This document shows, piece by piece, positions 45,743-54,810 of a stretch of DNA of 64,000 nt (position 1 is its first letter; each line of letters begins with the position of its first letter). The notes under the pieces are model-generated. The model was not told the DNA's origin. It was given only the letters and a program-made list of their open reading frames with translations, and searched no databases. The translations under genes were made by a program, and so were the position numbers. Source of the stretch: Leisingera thetidis. Its GTDB lineage: Bacteria; Pseudomonadota; Alphaproteobacteria; Rhodobacterales; Rhodobacteraceae. The stretch is from NCBI RefSeq assembly GCF_025857195.1, contig NZ_CP109787.1:3385501-3449500 (forward strand), read 5' to 3'.

Positions 45743-46061
45743 GTGACCAAAGGGCACGGAGCGCGCCTGTGCACGGATGTGCGCGGCCGCGGGCTGGCCA
45801 TCGGAGCGGAACTGGCCGCAGATCCACAAACGCACGATCCGCCCCCGCAGCCCGCCGCGCAAATGATTTGCCGCACCTTCGAACCGGGGGCGGTTCTGTA
45901 TTACGCTGGAATGAACTCCAACGTGCTGGAACTGACCCCGCCCCGTACCTTGACCAGGGACGAGGCGAAAAGAAGGCCCCGATAATTTGGAACAAGCCCT
46001 CAAGGACGTCTTGGCGGGCCGTTTCGACACAAACAAACTTACGCATTTTGGAGGATGGTAG
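45743..46061 (+). pseudogene. Decayed class III aminotransferase (C-terminal fragment, frameshifted)
   Basis: The frame at 45743-45985 reads VRGRGLAIGAELAAD..., then CRTFEPGAVLYYAGMNSNVLELTPPRTLTRDEA, which is the C-terminal part of PLP class III (4-aminobutyrate-type) aminotransferases. Shifting frame by one base in the AAAA run at 45968-45971 lets it continue as EGPDNLEQALKDVLAGRFD to a stop at 46061, as expected for the true end. The N-terminal two-thirds including the PLP lysine are gone. Its end overlaps the ribosome site of the next gene, so it was probably an operon member. Confidence 0.8.
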
Positions 46062-46065
46062 CGCC

Positions 46066-46737
46066 ATGGCCACCAATTCGAAAACCTTCCCGACGACCCG
46101 GCAGATCCCGCTTGAGCCGCGGCAATCCGCGTTGTTGTTCATTGATGTTCAGAATTTTTCGGCCCATCGCAAGGGGGCCGAATTCGATGGGCTGTCCGAC
46201 GCGGAATTCAACGAGAAATACGGATGGTTCTTCTCCGAACTCGAAACGCGCGTCATTCCCAACATGCAGGCCATCCAGCAGGCATGCCGCACAGCCGCTG
46301 TCGAGGTGATGTACACCACCATCGAAAGCCTCACCCTTGATGGGCGTGACCGGTCTCTTGACTACAAGATTACCGGGTTCCACGTGCCCAAAGGCTCTTG
46401 GGATGGCAAGGTCATCGATCAGATTGCCCCGGAAGGCGACGAGATCGTTCTACCCAAATCGTCGTCCTCGGTCTTTGTTTCGACCCATATCGATTACATC
46501 CTGCGCAATCTGGGGGTGAAGCAGTTCGTGCTGTCCGGGCTGCTTACGGATCAATGCGTCGAAGGCGCCATCCGCGATGCCTGCGATCTTGGCTACCTGG
46601 TCACTCAGGTCACGGATGCCTGCCTTACCTATAGCCAGGAACGCCATGACCACAGCCTGCGCACGATCCAGGGTTATTGCAGGCAGGTGACGACACAGGA
46701 ACTGGTCGACGAATTGGCGGGGCTTTCAAATGGGTAA
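46066..46737 (+). CDS. Isochorismatase-fold cysteine hydrolase
   Basis: A 223-residue hydrolase with the triad Asp27 (FIDVQN), Lys131 (LPKSSS) and Cys164 (TDQCVEG). It has the conserved cis-peptide region before the Cys. Relatives cleave amides, carbamoyl groups or isochorismate. GGAGG lies 11 bases upstream, in the end of the aminotransferase remnant. It is the last gene of the RpiR module and is followed by a hairpin at 46791-46820. Confidence 0.9.
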   Translation: MATNSKTFPTTRQIPLEPRQSALLFIDVQNFSAHRKGAEFDGLSDAEFNEKYGWFFSELETRVIPNMQAIQQACRTAAVEVMYTTIESLTLDGRDRSLDYKITGFHVPKGSWDGKVIDQIAPEGDEIVLPKSSSSVFVSTHIDYILRNLGVKQFVLSGLLTDQCVEGAIRDACDLGYLVTQVTDACLTYSQERHDHSLRTIQGYCRQVTTQELVDELAGLSNG

Positions 46738-46790
46738 GCCGCTGCAAGGCGGTCTGGACGTCATCAATGCCAATCGGGATCACGTCGCGG

Positions 46791-46820
46791 CGCTTACTTG
46801 AGCAGCAGCCCAAGTAAGCG
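46791..46820 (+). terminator. Hairpin after the isochorismatase-fold gene
   Basis: CGCTTACTTG and CAAGTAAGCG form a perfect 10-bp stem with a 10-base loop, 53 bases past the stop. There is no T run. Confidence 0.55.
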
Positions 46821-47062
46821 AGGCTGAATGGCTCTGGGACAGTTCCAAATGCAGTTTAGCCTGCTCTTTGCTCACGCTTCGGATGAATGTCCTTTTTCCT
46901 CAGCCGTTACGGCGACGGCTGCACCATGGATACGTCTGAACATGCGCTGAACGCCTGAGACAGCAGGAATATCGTTCTCCGGTCCTGACATCGTTGCAAC
47001 TTCCGGCCCTTTTGCCGTCTCCCGCGATCCCGGCTTCCGGCCAAGGCGCACTGCCCGGACCG

Positions 47063-47077
47063 GGTTTGCAGAGTGCA
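47063..47077. repeat. 15-bp direct repeat, right copy
   Basis: GGTTTGCAGAGTGCA, identical to 36755-36769 and in the same orientation. Confidence 0.5.
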
Positions 47078-47307
47078 GCCGGTCATTGGCTGGGGCGGGC
47101 TGCGGTCAGCCAGTGCCCTGGCTGTGCCCGGCCGGCCGGATCGAAGGCTGACGAGCGGTTGCCGCCCCGGAAACCCGGCGGTGACGAATGCTCACGCATC
47201 GGGAAACCCGTGGGGGGGGATCCGGCCAAAAAGCATGCCCCCCGCTGGCGAAGATTGACGGCCCTCAAAGCCGCTTCCCGCGTCGTCCAGGAGAAGACAG
47301 TTCGGGC

Positions 47308-47958
47308 TCATGCTGAAATTGGAACAAGTTCAGCCGCAAGCTCCAGCACGAGGCTGCTGACCGCCTCCCGGGCTTGTTCCTGCATTTTCTTTCCGCGCAA
47401 TTTGCGGGCAAGGGCAGACCCGCGGGCGGAAGCTTCCTGCACCAGCAGCAGAAATGCAATTTCGCGCAGCTGATGCATGGCCAGGTCGGCCTCGTCCTGC
47501 GTCAGCAGCTTTCCAATCCCGTCTGGCACGGCAGAGTCTGCAAGCAGGCGTTTCAAGGCCGGCCCGTGTTTGGACTCCTCAGCCCGGGCAATGCAGACGT
47601 CAGTCATGTCTGGCATCTCCGATTGAAATACTTCAACCGGAATACAAGCCGTCTGCCTGGAGTAGCCGGCTTGCCGCTCGATATGGAGCGCCCGCTGCGC
47701 AGGGTCATAGGACAGCGCAAGGCCATCAGCCGACACATCCGACGCAACCAGATGTCCGAAGCGTTTGCGCAGGCCGAGAGCTTCCGAGAAGAGCACCAGC
47801 TGCAGCAGGCCGGCCTGCGACAAATCGCAGGAGATCCGCTGGATGCCGCTGCGGCCGGCGTGCTTGTAGTTGAGCGCGAGCCTGGCACCGCCGTCATCCC
47901 GCGCCTCCATCGAAAAAATCTTTGCAGGCATACAGTGAGTTACATGGAAAGCCGCCAC
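47308..47958 (-). CDS. Hypothetical protein
   Basis: A 216-residue protein if it starts at GTG 47958, or 207 from ATG 47931; neither start has a strong ribosome site. The sequence is balanced and coding-like (MEARDDGGARLALNYKHAGRSGIQRIS, VPDGIGKLLTQDEADLAMHQLREIAFLLLVQEA). The C-terminal half appears helical and amphipathic. No signal peptide, membrane helix or known family is recognised. It stands alone between the spacer and pheS, on the pheS strand. Confidence 0.6.
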   Translation of the reverse strand: MAAFHVTHCMPAKIFSMEARDDGGARLALNYKHAGRSGIQRISCDLSQAGLLQLVLFSEALGLRKRFGHLVASDVSADGLALSYDPAQRALHIERQAGYSRQTACIPVEVFQSEMPDMTDVCIARAEESKHGPALKRLLADSAVPDGIGKLLTQDEADLAMHQLREIAFLLLVQEASARGSALARKLRGKKMQEQAREAVSSLVLELAAELVPISA

Positions 47959-48117
47959 GCCTTCAAGCTGCGGTGTGCAGGGCCGGCGATGCTAAGCGGG
48001 CCTGTGCCTAACCTCAGGCGGTCATCCCTTAGACCGAAGCCATTTGCTCAAGATCCCAGCTTCAATCAGTTTACGGTATCGCAGGCAGCATAGCGCCCGC
48101 TTGCGCAAACCGGCAAT

Positions 48118-48143
48118 CGCGGCCCGGCGGTGCCGCCGGGCCG
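48118..48143. terminator. Strong GC hairpin after pheS
   Basis: GCGGCCCGGCGG and CCGCCGGGCCGC pair around a 2-base loop, 14 bases past the pheS stop at 48157. No T run is seen. Confidence 0.5.
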
Positions 48144-48156
48144 CACATTGGATCTG

Positions 48157-49230
48157 TTAGCGGCTCAAACCGCCATGCAGCGCCGGCACGTCCAGGCTTT
48201 GGAAGCCGTAGTGGCGCAGCCAGCGCAGGTCGCTGTCGAAGAAGGCGCGCAGGTCGGGGATGCCGTATTTCAGCATCGCCAGACGGTCGATGCCGATGCC
48301 GAAGGCAAAGCCCTGGTAGATCTCCGGATCGATCCCGCCGGCCGCGATCACCTTGGGGTGCACCATGCCCGAGCCGAGGATCTCCATCCAGTCGTCGCCT
48401 TCGCCGATCTTCAGCGCACCGCCCTCCCAGGAGCAGCGGATGTCGACCTCGGCGGACGGCTCGGTGAAGGGGAAGTGCGAGGCGCGGAAGCGCAGCTCGA
48501 CGTCATCCACCTCAAAGAAACTCTTCACGAACTCCTCCAGCACCCACTTCAGGTTCGCCATCGAGATGTCCTTGTCCAGCGCCAGGCCTTCGACCTGATG
48601 GAACATCGGCGTGTGGGTCTGGTCATAGTCGGCGCGGTAGACGCCGCCCGGGCAGATGATGCGCAGAGGCGCGCCCATCTTCTCCATCGAACGGATCTGG
48701 ACGGGGCTGGTATGGGTGCGCAGCACATGCGGCGGGCGGTCGTCGCCTTCCGCACGGTGCATGTAGAACGTGTCCATCTCGGCCCGCGCCGGGTGGTGGC
48801 CAGGGATGTTCAGCGCGTCGAAGTTGTACCAGTCGGTGTCGATCCGCGGGCCTTCGGCCACCGAGAAGCCGAGTTCGGCAAAGATTGCGGTGATCTCTTC
48901 CTGCACCTGGCTGATCGGATGCAGGCTGCCCTGGCGCGAAGGGCGCGACGGCAGGGTCACATCCAGCCATTCGGTACGCAGGCGCGCGTCCAGGGCGGCA
49001 TCTTCCAGACCCGCCTTCTTGGCCGCCAGGGCCGAGTTGATCTCATCCTTCAGCGCGTTCAATGCCGGGCCTGCAGCCTGGCGCTCTTCCGGGGTCATCT
49101 TGCCCAGCTCGCGCATCTTCAGCGCCACTTCGCCCTTCTTGCCGACGGCGGCAAGGCGGATCGCTTCCAGTGCGGCTTCATCCGCGGCGTCTGCAATCTG
49201 ACCCAGGTATTTGGCTTTAAGATCGTCCAT
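48157..49230 (-). CDS. pheS: Phenylalanine-tRNA ligase alpha subunit
   Basis: A 357-residue PheRS alpha chain. It has an N-terminal coiled-coil (about 1-90) and class II motifs: motif 2 region [43 protein letters not shown] (near 180-220), and motif 3 [32 protein letters not shown] near the end. ATG 49230 is preferred to the adjacent in-frame GTG at 49233. The beta subunit gene lies about 30 kb away at 15430-17826 on the same strand, not adjacent. Confidence 0.97.
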   Translation of the reverse strand: MDDLKAKYLGQIADAADEAALEAIRLAAVGKKGEVALKMRELGKMTPEERQAAGPALNALKDEINSALAAKKAGLEDAALDARLRTEWLDVTLPSRPSRQGSLHPISQVQEEITAIFAELGFSVAEGPRIDTDWYNFDALNIPGHHPARAEMDTFYMHRAEGDDRPPHVLRTHTSPVQIRSMEKMGAPLRIICPGGVYRADYDQTHTPMFHQVEGLALDKDISMANLKWVLEEFVKSFFEVDDVELRFRASHFPFTEPSAEVDIRCSWEGGALKIGEGDDWMEILGSGMVHPKVIAAGGIDPEIYQGFAFGIGIDRLAMLKYGIPDLRAFFDSDLRWLRHYGFQSLDVPALHGGLSR

Positions 49231-49342
49231 CACGGCCCCTCGAGTTCTGCTTGTGCCCTGCTACCACAAGGGCGGCTGAAAGCAAGAGGGCCAAGGCCAA
49301 AGCCCCGGGCGTGTGTCACCGCGCTGCGGCGGGCCGGGTGCC

Positions 49343-50269
49343 TCACCCCCGCGCCGGCGCAAACCGCTTGCGGTATTCACTGGGCGACAGGCCGACAACC
49401 CGCTGGAACAGCTTGCGAAAGGCAGAAACGTCCAGATAGCCCATCTCCATCGCGATCGCCTCGATGCTGGCGGTGGACAGCTCCAGCCGTTCCCGGGCCT
49501 TGGAGACGCGCAGCTGCTGCAGATACTCCGAGGGCTTAAACCCCGCTGCCGCCTGGAACCGGCGCAGGAAAGTCCGCTCTTCCAGCCCGGCGGCGGCGGC
49601 CATCTGCGGCACCGTCACCGGATCGTGAAAACGCGTCTGAAGCCAGTGCTGCGCCTTCAGCACCGCGGCGTCGCCATGGGTCAGATCCGGGGCAAACAGA
49701 TTGTAATAGCTCTGCTCGCGCCCGCCCGGATCGATCAGGAAGTAACGGGCGGTTTGCAGCATCACCGCCAGCCCCATGAACCGCGCCACCAGCCGCAGCC
49801 CCAGATCTGTCCAGGCCATCAGCCCGCCCGCGGTGATCACATCGCCATCGTCGATCAGCAGCCTCTCCGCCTGCAGCCGCACCTGCGGAAAGGCATGGGC
49901 AAACTCCTGCGCCAGCGCCCAATGGGTGGTGGCGGTCCGCCCATCCAACACACCGGACGCCGCCAGAGGGAAGGCGCCCGCGCAGACCGAGCAGACCAGC
50001 GCGCCGGCGCCATGCTGCCGCTGCACCCAGGCCGAGAGTTCCGCCAGCACCGCCCCTTCCAGGCGCGGGCCCAGACTGGGCGGCAGGATCACCGCGTCAT
50101 ACAGCTTCTCCGCCGAAAAATCCTCCGCAACATCAACTTTGAACCGGCGCCCCTGCCCCGTCAGGCTCCATCCGGCCGCCTCCAGCAGGTCCCGCAACCC
50201 CAGCACCGCCGCCTGCTGGGCTCCGGGATAGGCCGCCAGCCCAACGCGAATCTCATCACCCGTTGCCAT
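49343..50269 (-). CDS. GlxA family transcriptional regulator (DJ-1/PfpI plus AraC)
   Basis: A 308-residue two-domain regulator. The N-terminal DJ-1/PfpI-like domain (about 5-190) includes VCSVCAGAFPLAASGVLDGRTATTHWAL, with its nucleophile-elbow cysteine. The AraC helix-turn-helix pair is at about 205-300 (AAAAGLEERTFLRRFQAAAGFKPSEYLQQLR, IAMEMGYLDVSAFRKLFQRVVGLSPSEYRKRF). It is divergent from a cysteine hydrolase gene, with 94 bases between, and probably regulates it. Confidence 0.93.
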   Translation of the reverse strand: MATGDEIRVGLAAYPGAQQAAVLGLRDLLEAAGWSLTGQGRRFKVDVAEDFSAEKLYDAVILPPSLGPRLEGAVLAELSAWVQRQHGAGALVCSVCAGAFPLAASGVLDGRTATTHWALAQEFAHAFPQVRLQAERLLIDDGDVITAGGLMAWTDLGLRLVARFMGLAVMLQTARYFLIDPGGREQSYYNLFAPDLTHGDAAVLKAQHWLQTRFHDPVTVPQMAAAAGLEERTFLRRFQAAAGFKPSEYLQQLRVSKARERLELSTASIEAIAMEMGYLDVSAFRKLFQRVVGLSPSEYRKRFAPARG

Positions 50270-50363
50270 TTGTCGAATCTAACCCGGCTTATGTCATTTC
50301 CGCCAGTCACCATACGGCACGGCCGGGGGCTATACCAAAACGGCAACCGCGAAGGAGCCGCAA

Positions 50364-50912
50364 ATGACCAAATCCGCATTGATCCTGATCGACATCCAGA
50401 ACGACTATTTCCCGGGCGGCAAATACGAGCTGCATGGCATTGAGGCCTCTGCCGCCAATGCCCGCCGGCTGCTGGACCACGCCCGCTCTCTGGGCGACCT
50501 GATCGTGCATGTGCGCCATGAGAATGAAAGCAGCGACGCCCCTTTCTTTGCCGCCGGAACCCCTGGAGCCGAATTCCATGCCACCCTGCAGCCTGCCACG
50601 GATGAGCCGGTTGTGCTCAAGCACCGGATCAACGCCTTTCTCGGCACCGGCCTGAAACAGCTGCTGGATGAGAACGGCATCACCGAAATAACCATTGCCG
50701 GCGACATGAGCCACATGTGCATCGACGCCGCTACCCGCGCCGCCGCTGATTACGGCTACACTGTCACCGTGGCCGAAGACGCCTGCTCTGCCCGCGACCT
50801 GGAGTTCAATGGCGACGTGATCCCGGCCGTTCAGGTCCACAAGGCCTTTATGGCAGCGCTCGCCTTTGGTTATGCAGCGGTGGTCGGCACCGACGCCTGC
50901 TTGCTCAGCTGA
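50364..50912 (+). CDS. Isochorismatase family cysteine hydrolase
   Basis: A 182-residue hydrolase with triad Asp10 (LIDIQNDY), Lys86 (LKHRINAF) and Cys119 (SHMCIDAA). The length and the FPGGKYEL motif fit the nicotinamidase-like subgroup, but the metal ligands of true nicotinamidases are not obvious. GAAGGAG precedes the ATG. It is paired with the divergent GlxA-type regulator, a common arrangement. The substrate is unknown. Confidence 0.92.
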   Translation: MTKSALILIDIQNDYFPGGKYELHGIEASAANARRLLDHARSLGDLIVHVRHENESSDAPFFAAGTPGAEFHATLQPATDEPVVLKHRINAFLGTGLKQLLDENGITEITIAGDMSHMCIDAATRAAADYGYTVTVAEDACSARDLEFNGDVIPAVQVHKAFMAALAFGYAAVVGTDACLLS

Positions 50913-51040
50913 TACCCAGGTGACCGGGGCGGACCCGGTCAGGCCGGGGCCGCTGCTGGCGGCGGCCCGGGCGCTGAATTCACGCCCGTTTTATGGTACA
51001 CTCCGCCTGCATCTTTTCAGCAGCACCGGAGGGCACAGTC

Positions 51041-51676
51041 ATGGCACATGTGGATTGGTACATCGAGGGCCGCAGCTTCGGAAACTGCAACTGCAACTAC
51101 GGCTGCCCCTGCCAGTTCGAAGACCTGCCGACCCACGGCAATTGCACCGGGTTCGAGGTGCTCCACATCGACAAGGGCCATTTCGGCAATACCGACCTCA
51201 CCGGCACCCGGTCCGCCCTGCTCTACGCCTGGCCGGGCCCGATTTTCGAAGGCAAGGGCGCGCTGCAGGCAATCATCGACGACCGCGCGACGGACGACCA
51301 GCGCGCGGCGCTGGAAACCGTGCTTCTGGGCGGCGAAACGGATGAGGAGGCCACCCACTGGTGGGTGTTCCGCGCCATGTGCGACACGGTGCACGAGACG
51401 CTGACCAAGCGGATCGACTATGAGGTGGACATCGAAAACCGCACCGCCAAGGTGGACATAGAAGGGCTGCTGCAGGCCACGGGCCGCCCGATCCAGGCCC
51501 CGCACGGTGGCGGCGAGCACCGGGTGCAAATCGGCATTCCTGGCGGCATCGAATTCACGCTGGCGGAAATCGGCAGCGGCTCAAGCAGATCCACCGCCGC
51601 AATCGCGCTGGACCTGGAGGATACGTACGGCCAGTGGGCCGTCATCCGCCACGGCCCGCATGGAATCGCCGCCTAG
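51041..51676 (+). CDS. DUF1326 domain protein
   Basis: A 211-residue protein with VDWYIEGRSFGNCNCNYGCPC at the start: Cys16, Cys18, Cys22 and Cys24 in the CxCxxxCPC pattern that defines DUF1326. The rest is beta-rich with GNCTGFEVLHIDKGHFG and a C-terminal QWAVIRHGPHG. Function is unknown; a metal or redox site is plausible from the cysteines. ATG 51041 has GGAGGG upstream. It overlaps the tail of the sterol-desaturase gene on the other strand by 4 bases. Confidence 0.88.
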   Translation: MAHVDWYIEGRSFGNCNCNYGCPCQFEDLPTHGNCTGFEVLHIDKGHFGNTDLTGTRSALLYAWPGPIFEGKGALQAIIDDRATDDQRAALETVLLGGETDEEATHWWVFRAMCDTVHETLTKRIDYEVDIENRTAKVDIEGLLQATGRPIQAPHGGGEHRVQIGIPGGIEFTLAEIGSGSSRSTAAIALDLEDTYGQWAVIRHGPHGIAA

Positions 51677-52839
51677 GCCTCGGGACCTTTGCCGGGCTGC
51701 TTCTTCCAGCGCTTCTGGTTGAACGGGTACAGAAACTGCCGCCAGTAGCCGTTTGGCACCGTGTCGCCCGCCACCCCGTATTTGGCGGGCCAGGCCGCCT
51801 CCGGCAGATGATGGGTGCCGAACAGCCAGTCATAGAGCGGAAAATGCGAGGCATAGTTGATGTCGATCGCTGCCCGCTCGCTGCCGTGGTGCCAATGGTG
51901 ATAGCGCGGCGTGACCAGAAAGCGCTCCAGGAAGCCCAGCTTCCAGCCGATATTGGCGTGAATGAAGCTGGAGTAGAAATAGACAATCAGCAGATAGCCT
52001 TGAATCGCCTCCGGCATGAAGCCCAGGGTGAACATCGGCACCGCCGTCAGCCCGCGCAGCACTGCAATCTCGATGAAATGCATCCGCGCGCCCGCCAGCC
52101 AGTCCATCTTCTTGGCGGAGTGGTGAATGGCATGGAAATGCCACAGCGCCGGGACGCTGTGAAAGGCGCGGTGCACCCAGTACTGCACAAAATCCGTCGC
52201 CGCCATGATGATCAGCACCTGCACGCCAAAGGGCAGATTGGTGATATGGGCGCGGATGCCCTCCAGATCGGCAGTTGCATTCACATAATTCGCAGGCGCC
52301 AGCGTCAGAAAGGTCAGCACCTGCACCAGCATCGAGCTGACCAGATAATAAAACATGTCCTCGCGCCATTCGGTGCGGAACACGGTCTGCTCGCTCCGGG
52401 CCGGAAAAACCCGCTCCAGCGGCACAAACAGGAAGCCCACCAGCAAGACGTTCACGATGAAGTAGTCGAGCCCGAAATAGAGGCTCTGCGGCGCATCGCC
52501 CGCATGCTGCGGCTGTGCTCCGGCCATCAGCGAGGCCGCTACCGACAGCCCCAAGGCCGCCCAGCCCAGCGCTTTTTGGCGGCTCAGGATCAGGCTGAGC
52601 AGCGACAGCGCATAGCCCGCCAGCAGCACGAAGCGCAGGAAGGCTGTGACATAGCCGCTGGAATGGACAATGGCGAGTTGCGGGTAGGAGAAGGTCTCTG
52701 GGTACCAGCGCAGCAGCACCAGCAGCAGGCCGGTGACGGCAGCCAGCAGCGCCATCGCCCCCGACAGCCAGCCGCTGCCAAAAGGCCGCGCCGCGCGCGG
52801 GGTTTCCAATTGCGCCATCACATCACGGACGAACTTCAT
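51673..52839 (-). CDS. Sterol desaturase / fatty acid hydroxylase family membrane protein
   Basis: A 388-residue membrane protein with about seven hydrophobic segments. The di-iron histidine clusters are HRAFHS (near 227), HFHAIHH (near 240) and YHHWHH (near 317) with a further THHLP. This matches the membrane hydroxylase superfamily. The N-terminal 150 residues are extra membrane helices. It should oxidise a lipid or sterol-like substrate at the inner membrane. ATG 52839 is preferred; the frame also opens at 52878. Confidence 0.9.
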   Translation of the reverse strand: MKFVRDVMAQLETPRAARPFGSGWLSGAMALLAAVTGLLLVLLRWYPETFSYPQLAIVHSSGYVTAFLRFVLLAGYALSLLSLILSRQKALGWAALGLSVAASLMAGAQPQHAGDAPQSLYFGLDYFIVNVLLVGFLFVPLERVFPARSEQTVFRTEWREDMFYYLVSSMLVQVLTFLTLAPANYVNATADLEGIRAHITNLPFGVQVLIIMAATDFVQYWVHRAFHSVPALWHFHAIHHSAKKMDWLAGARMHFIEIAVLRGLTAVPMFTLGFMPEAIQGYLLIVYFYSSFIHANIGWKLGFLERFLVTPRYHHWHHGSERAAIDINYASHFPLYDWLFGTHHLPEAAWPAKYGVAGDTVPNGYWRQFLYPFNQKRWKKQPGKGPEA

Positions 52840-52932
52840 GCCAGCCTCATACCCGGGTTTTTCCGGGCAACCTGCCACAACGCCAGCCGCCGTGCGATTA
52901 CGGAATTCAATACGGTGCGACCGGCGGCACTG

Positions 52933-53700
52933 TCAGCCCAGCCGCCGCATCATCGCCTGCAAGGACTGGCGGCTGGCATAGCCCAGCTCCTGCGCCACCC
53001 GCTCCATGCCCGCGCCCCTGGCCTCGGCGCGCAGCGCGATCTGGCAGCGCAGCCGGTCCCGCCACTGGCCAAAGCTGAGGCCGGTCTGCTGCGGAAAACG
53101 GCGGGTGAAGGAGCGCCGGCTCATCCCTGCCAGCTCCGCCCAATGGTCAAGGGTCTGCGCCGCACCGGGTGCTGCCATCAGCGCATCGCACACACGCCGC
53201 AGCCGCGCATCCGGCGGGTAAGGCAGCGCCAGCGGCGATTCCGGCGCCGCGCCCAGCTCGATCAGGAGCAGCTGGCCCAGGTGATAGGCCCGCGGCGGCA
53301 GCGGCCAGGGGTTGCCCATCGCACATAGTGCCGCAATCAGCCCCGCCAGCAGCGGCAGAACCGTCACCGCACGGCAGGCCGACAGCGCCTCGGCACCCGC
53401 CTCAGCCGGGGCGATATACAGCGACTGCAGCTCCACCCGGCCGATCATCCGGATTTCATGCAGCGTTCCGGCCGGAACGATCAGGCCGGAACCTGCAGGC
53501 ACCGCCCAGCTGGTGCCATCGGCCTCCGCCATCATCAGCCCTGCCACCGCATAGACCAGCTGGTGGCGCGGGTGGTCGTGCCAGGTCGAGACATAGCCGT
53601 CCTGATAGGTCCGGGCATAGCTCGCCACCCCGTGCGGCAGCATCTGCACCGCATCGGACGAGGACCACCCCCGCCGCCGGATATCCGCATTCTGGCCCAT
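52933..53700 (-). CDS. AraC family transcriptional regulator with cupin sensor
   Basis: A product of about 255 residues. An N-terminal cupin-like sensor (about 20-110, STWHDHPRHQLVYAVAGLMMAE) precedes an AraC DNA-binding domain (about 160-255, LDHWAELAGMSRRSFTRRFPQQTGLSFGQWRDRLR and VAQELGYASRQSLQAMMRRLG). The start is placed at ATG 53700. It is divergent from the PPOX-fold gene by 67 bases and could control it. Confidence 0.88.
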   Translation of the reverse strand: MGQNADIRRRGWSSSDAVQMLPHGVASYARTYQDGYVSTWHDHPRHQLVYAVAGLMMAEADGTSWAVPAGSGLIVPAGTLHEIRMIGRVELQSLYIAPAEAGAEALSACRAVTVLPLLAGLIAALCAMGNPWPLPPRAYHLGQLLLIELGAAPESPLALPYPPDARLRRVCDALMAAPGAAQTLDHWAELAGMSRRSFTRRFPQQTGLSFGQWRDRLRCQIALRAEARGAGMERVAQELGYASRQSLQAMMRRLG

Positions 53701-53767
53701 TTGCGCCGAAACTGGCCCCAACGGCACGAAAGGGCAAGATACCCTGCAGCCAAAAGGAGGACGGCGC

Positions 53768-54370
53768 ATGCAGAAAATCACCGATACTGAGACACTTGAA
53801 CAAATTTTCGGGGCTGCAGCACCACGGTCCCTGGCCAAAGTTGCCACCCGCCTCACGCCGCTTTACCAGCGCTGGATCGGGGCCTCCCGGTTCCTGGTGC
53901 TGTCCACCACCGGCCCGGAAGGCACCGATGCCAGCCCCCGCGGCGATGATGGCCCGGTGGTGCATACCGCCGGCCCCCGTACTCTGTGGCTGCCGGACTG
54001 GCGCGGCAACAACCGGCTCGATTCCCTGCGCAACATTGTGCGCGACCCGCGCGTCAGCCTGATGTTCCTGGTGCCGGGCGAAAGCAATGCGGTGCGGGTG
54101 AACGGCACCGCTTACCTGACCGCAGACGAGACCGCGCGCAAAACCTTTGCCCGCAGGACTCTGCTGCCCGCGACGGTGGCGGTGATCACCATCGAAGAGC
54201 TCTATTTCCAATGCGCCAAGGCAATCCTGCGCGCGCGGCTTTGGGATGCGGAGGCCGATCGCCCCGCCCTCCCCACCGCAGGCCAGTTCCTGAAGGAACA
54301 GGATGAGGGGTTCGAAGCCGAAGCCTATGACGAGGGCTACGCGGAATACGCCAGGACGCGGATGTGGTGA
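53768..54370 (+). CDS. Pyridoxamine 5'-phosphate oxidase-fold flavoprotein (MSMEG_1061-like)
   Basis: A 200-residue FMN-binding split-barrel protein: RWIGASRFLVLSTTGPEGTDASPRGDDGPVV, then LWLPDWRGNNRLDSLRNIVRDPRVSLMFLVPGESNAVRVNGTAYLT. The C-terminal AKAILRARLWD is typical of the MSMEG_1061 group of the PPOX class. The substrate is unknown; members reduce or bind flavin substrates. GGAGG precedes the ATG. Confidence 0.9.
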   Translation: MQKITDTETLEQIFGAAAPRSLAKVATRLTPLYQRWIGASRFLVLSTTGPEGTDASPRGDDGPVVHTAGPRTLWLPDWRGNNRLDSLRNIVRDPRVSLMFLVPGESNAVRVNGTAYLTADETARKTFARRTLLPATVAVITIEELYFQCAKAILRARLWDAEADRPALPTAGQFLKEQDEGFEAEAYDEGYAEYARTRMW

Positions 54371-54609
54371 ATGGCGGCACTGAGCCCGGACAGTCCAATG
54401 CCGTCCGGCGTGCGGCTGGCGGCAATTCTCAACACAGCATGAATTCGCTGCGCGTGCTCCACCGGCAGGTTCAAGCGGTTCGCAACTGCGGCGGAATCTT
54501 CATCAGGCGGCAAGCTTGCTTGCTCTTCAAGTGCAAGAACGCAGGGAAACTTTTCGGTGAGCGAACGTCCTAGGACGACCTACTAGACCGCCAACTGGCG
54601 CGCGTAACA
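54371..54609. other. Spacer beside the IS66 remnant
   Basis: 239 bases between the PPOX-fold gene and the truncated tnpB. No gene or repeat recognised. Confidence 0.4.
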
Positions 54610-54810
54610 TCAGGCGCTCAGGCAGCGAGGATCGCCGACCAGAATCTTCAACCGGTCGGCGCGCCGGGAGCGGAACAGGTAAATCGCCCCTGAATAGGGA
54701 TCGAGCTTGAAACTGTTAGCCACACAGGCGGCAAGCCCGTCCATACCCTTGCGGAAGTCGGCCGGCTCTGAGGCAAGGTAAATCCGGAAGTTGCTGGCAG
54801 GAGACATCAT
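54610..54810 (-). pseudogene. Truncated IS66 family TnpB
   Basis: The product MMSPASNFRIYLASEPADFRKGMDGLAACVANSFKLDPYSGAIYLFRSRRADRLKILVGD is the N-terminal half of IS66 TnpB (about 115 residues when complete). It then stops abruptly after CLSA, so the C-terminal half is lost. It overlaps the tnpA stop by ATGA, as in intact IS66 elements. Confidence 0.85.

Larger units (their letters stand above)
46738..47307. other. Gene-free spacer after the RpiR module
   Basis: 570 bases without a recognised gene. It holds a strong hairpin (46791-46820) and the right copy of the 15-bp repeat (47063-47077). A 23-codon frame starting MGKPLQGGLDVIN at 46731 overlaps the end of the preceding gene; it could be the stump of a lost gene, but this is weak. 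Confidence 0.45.
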
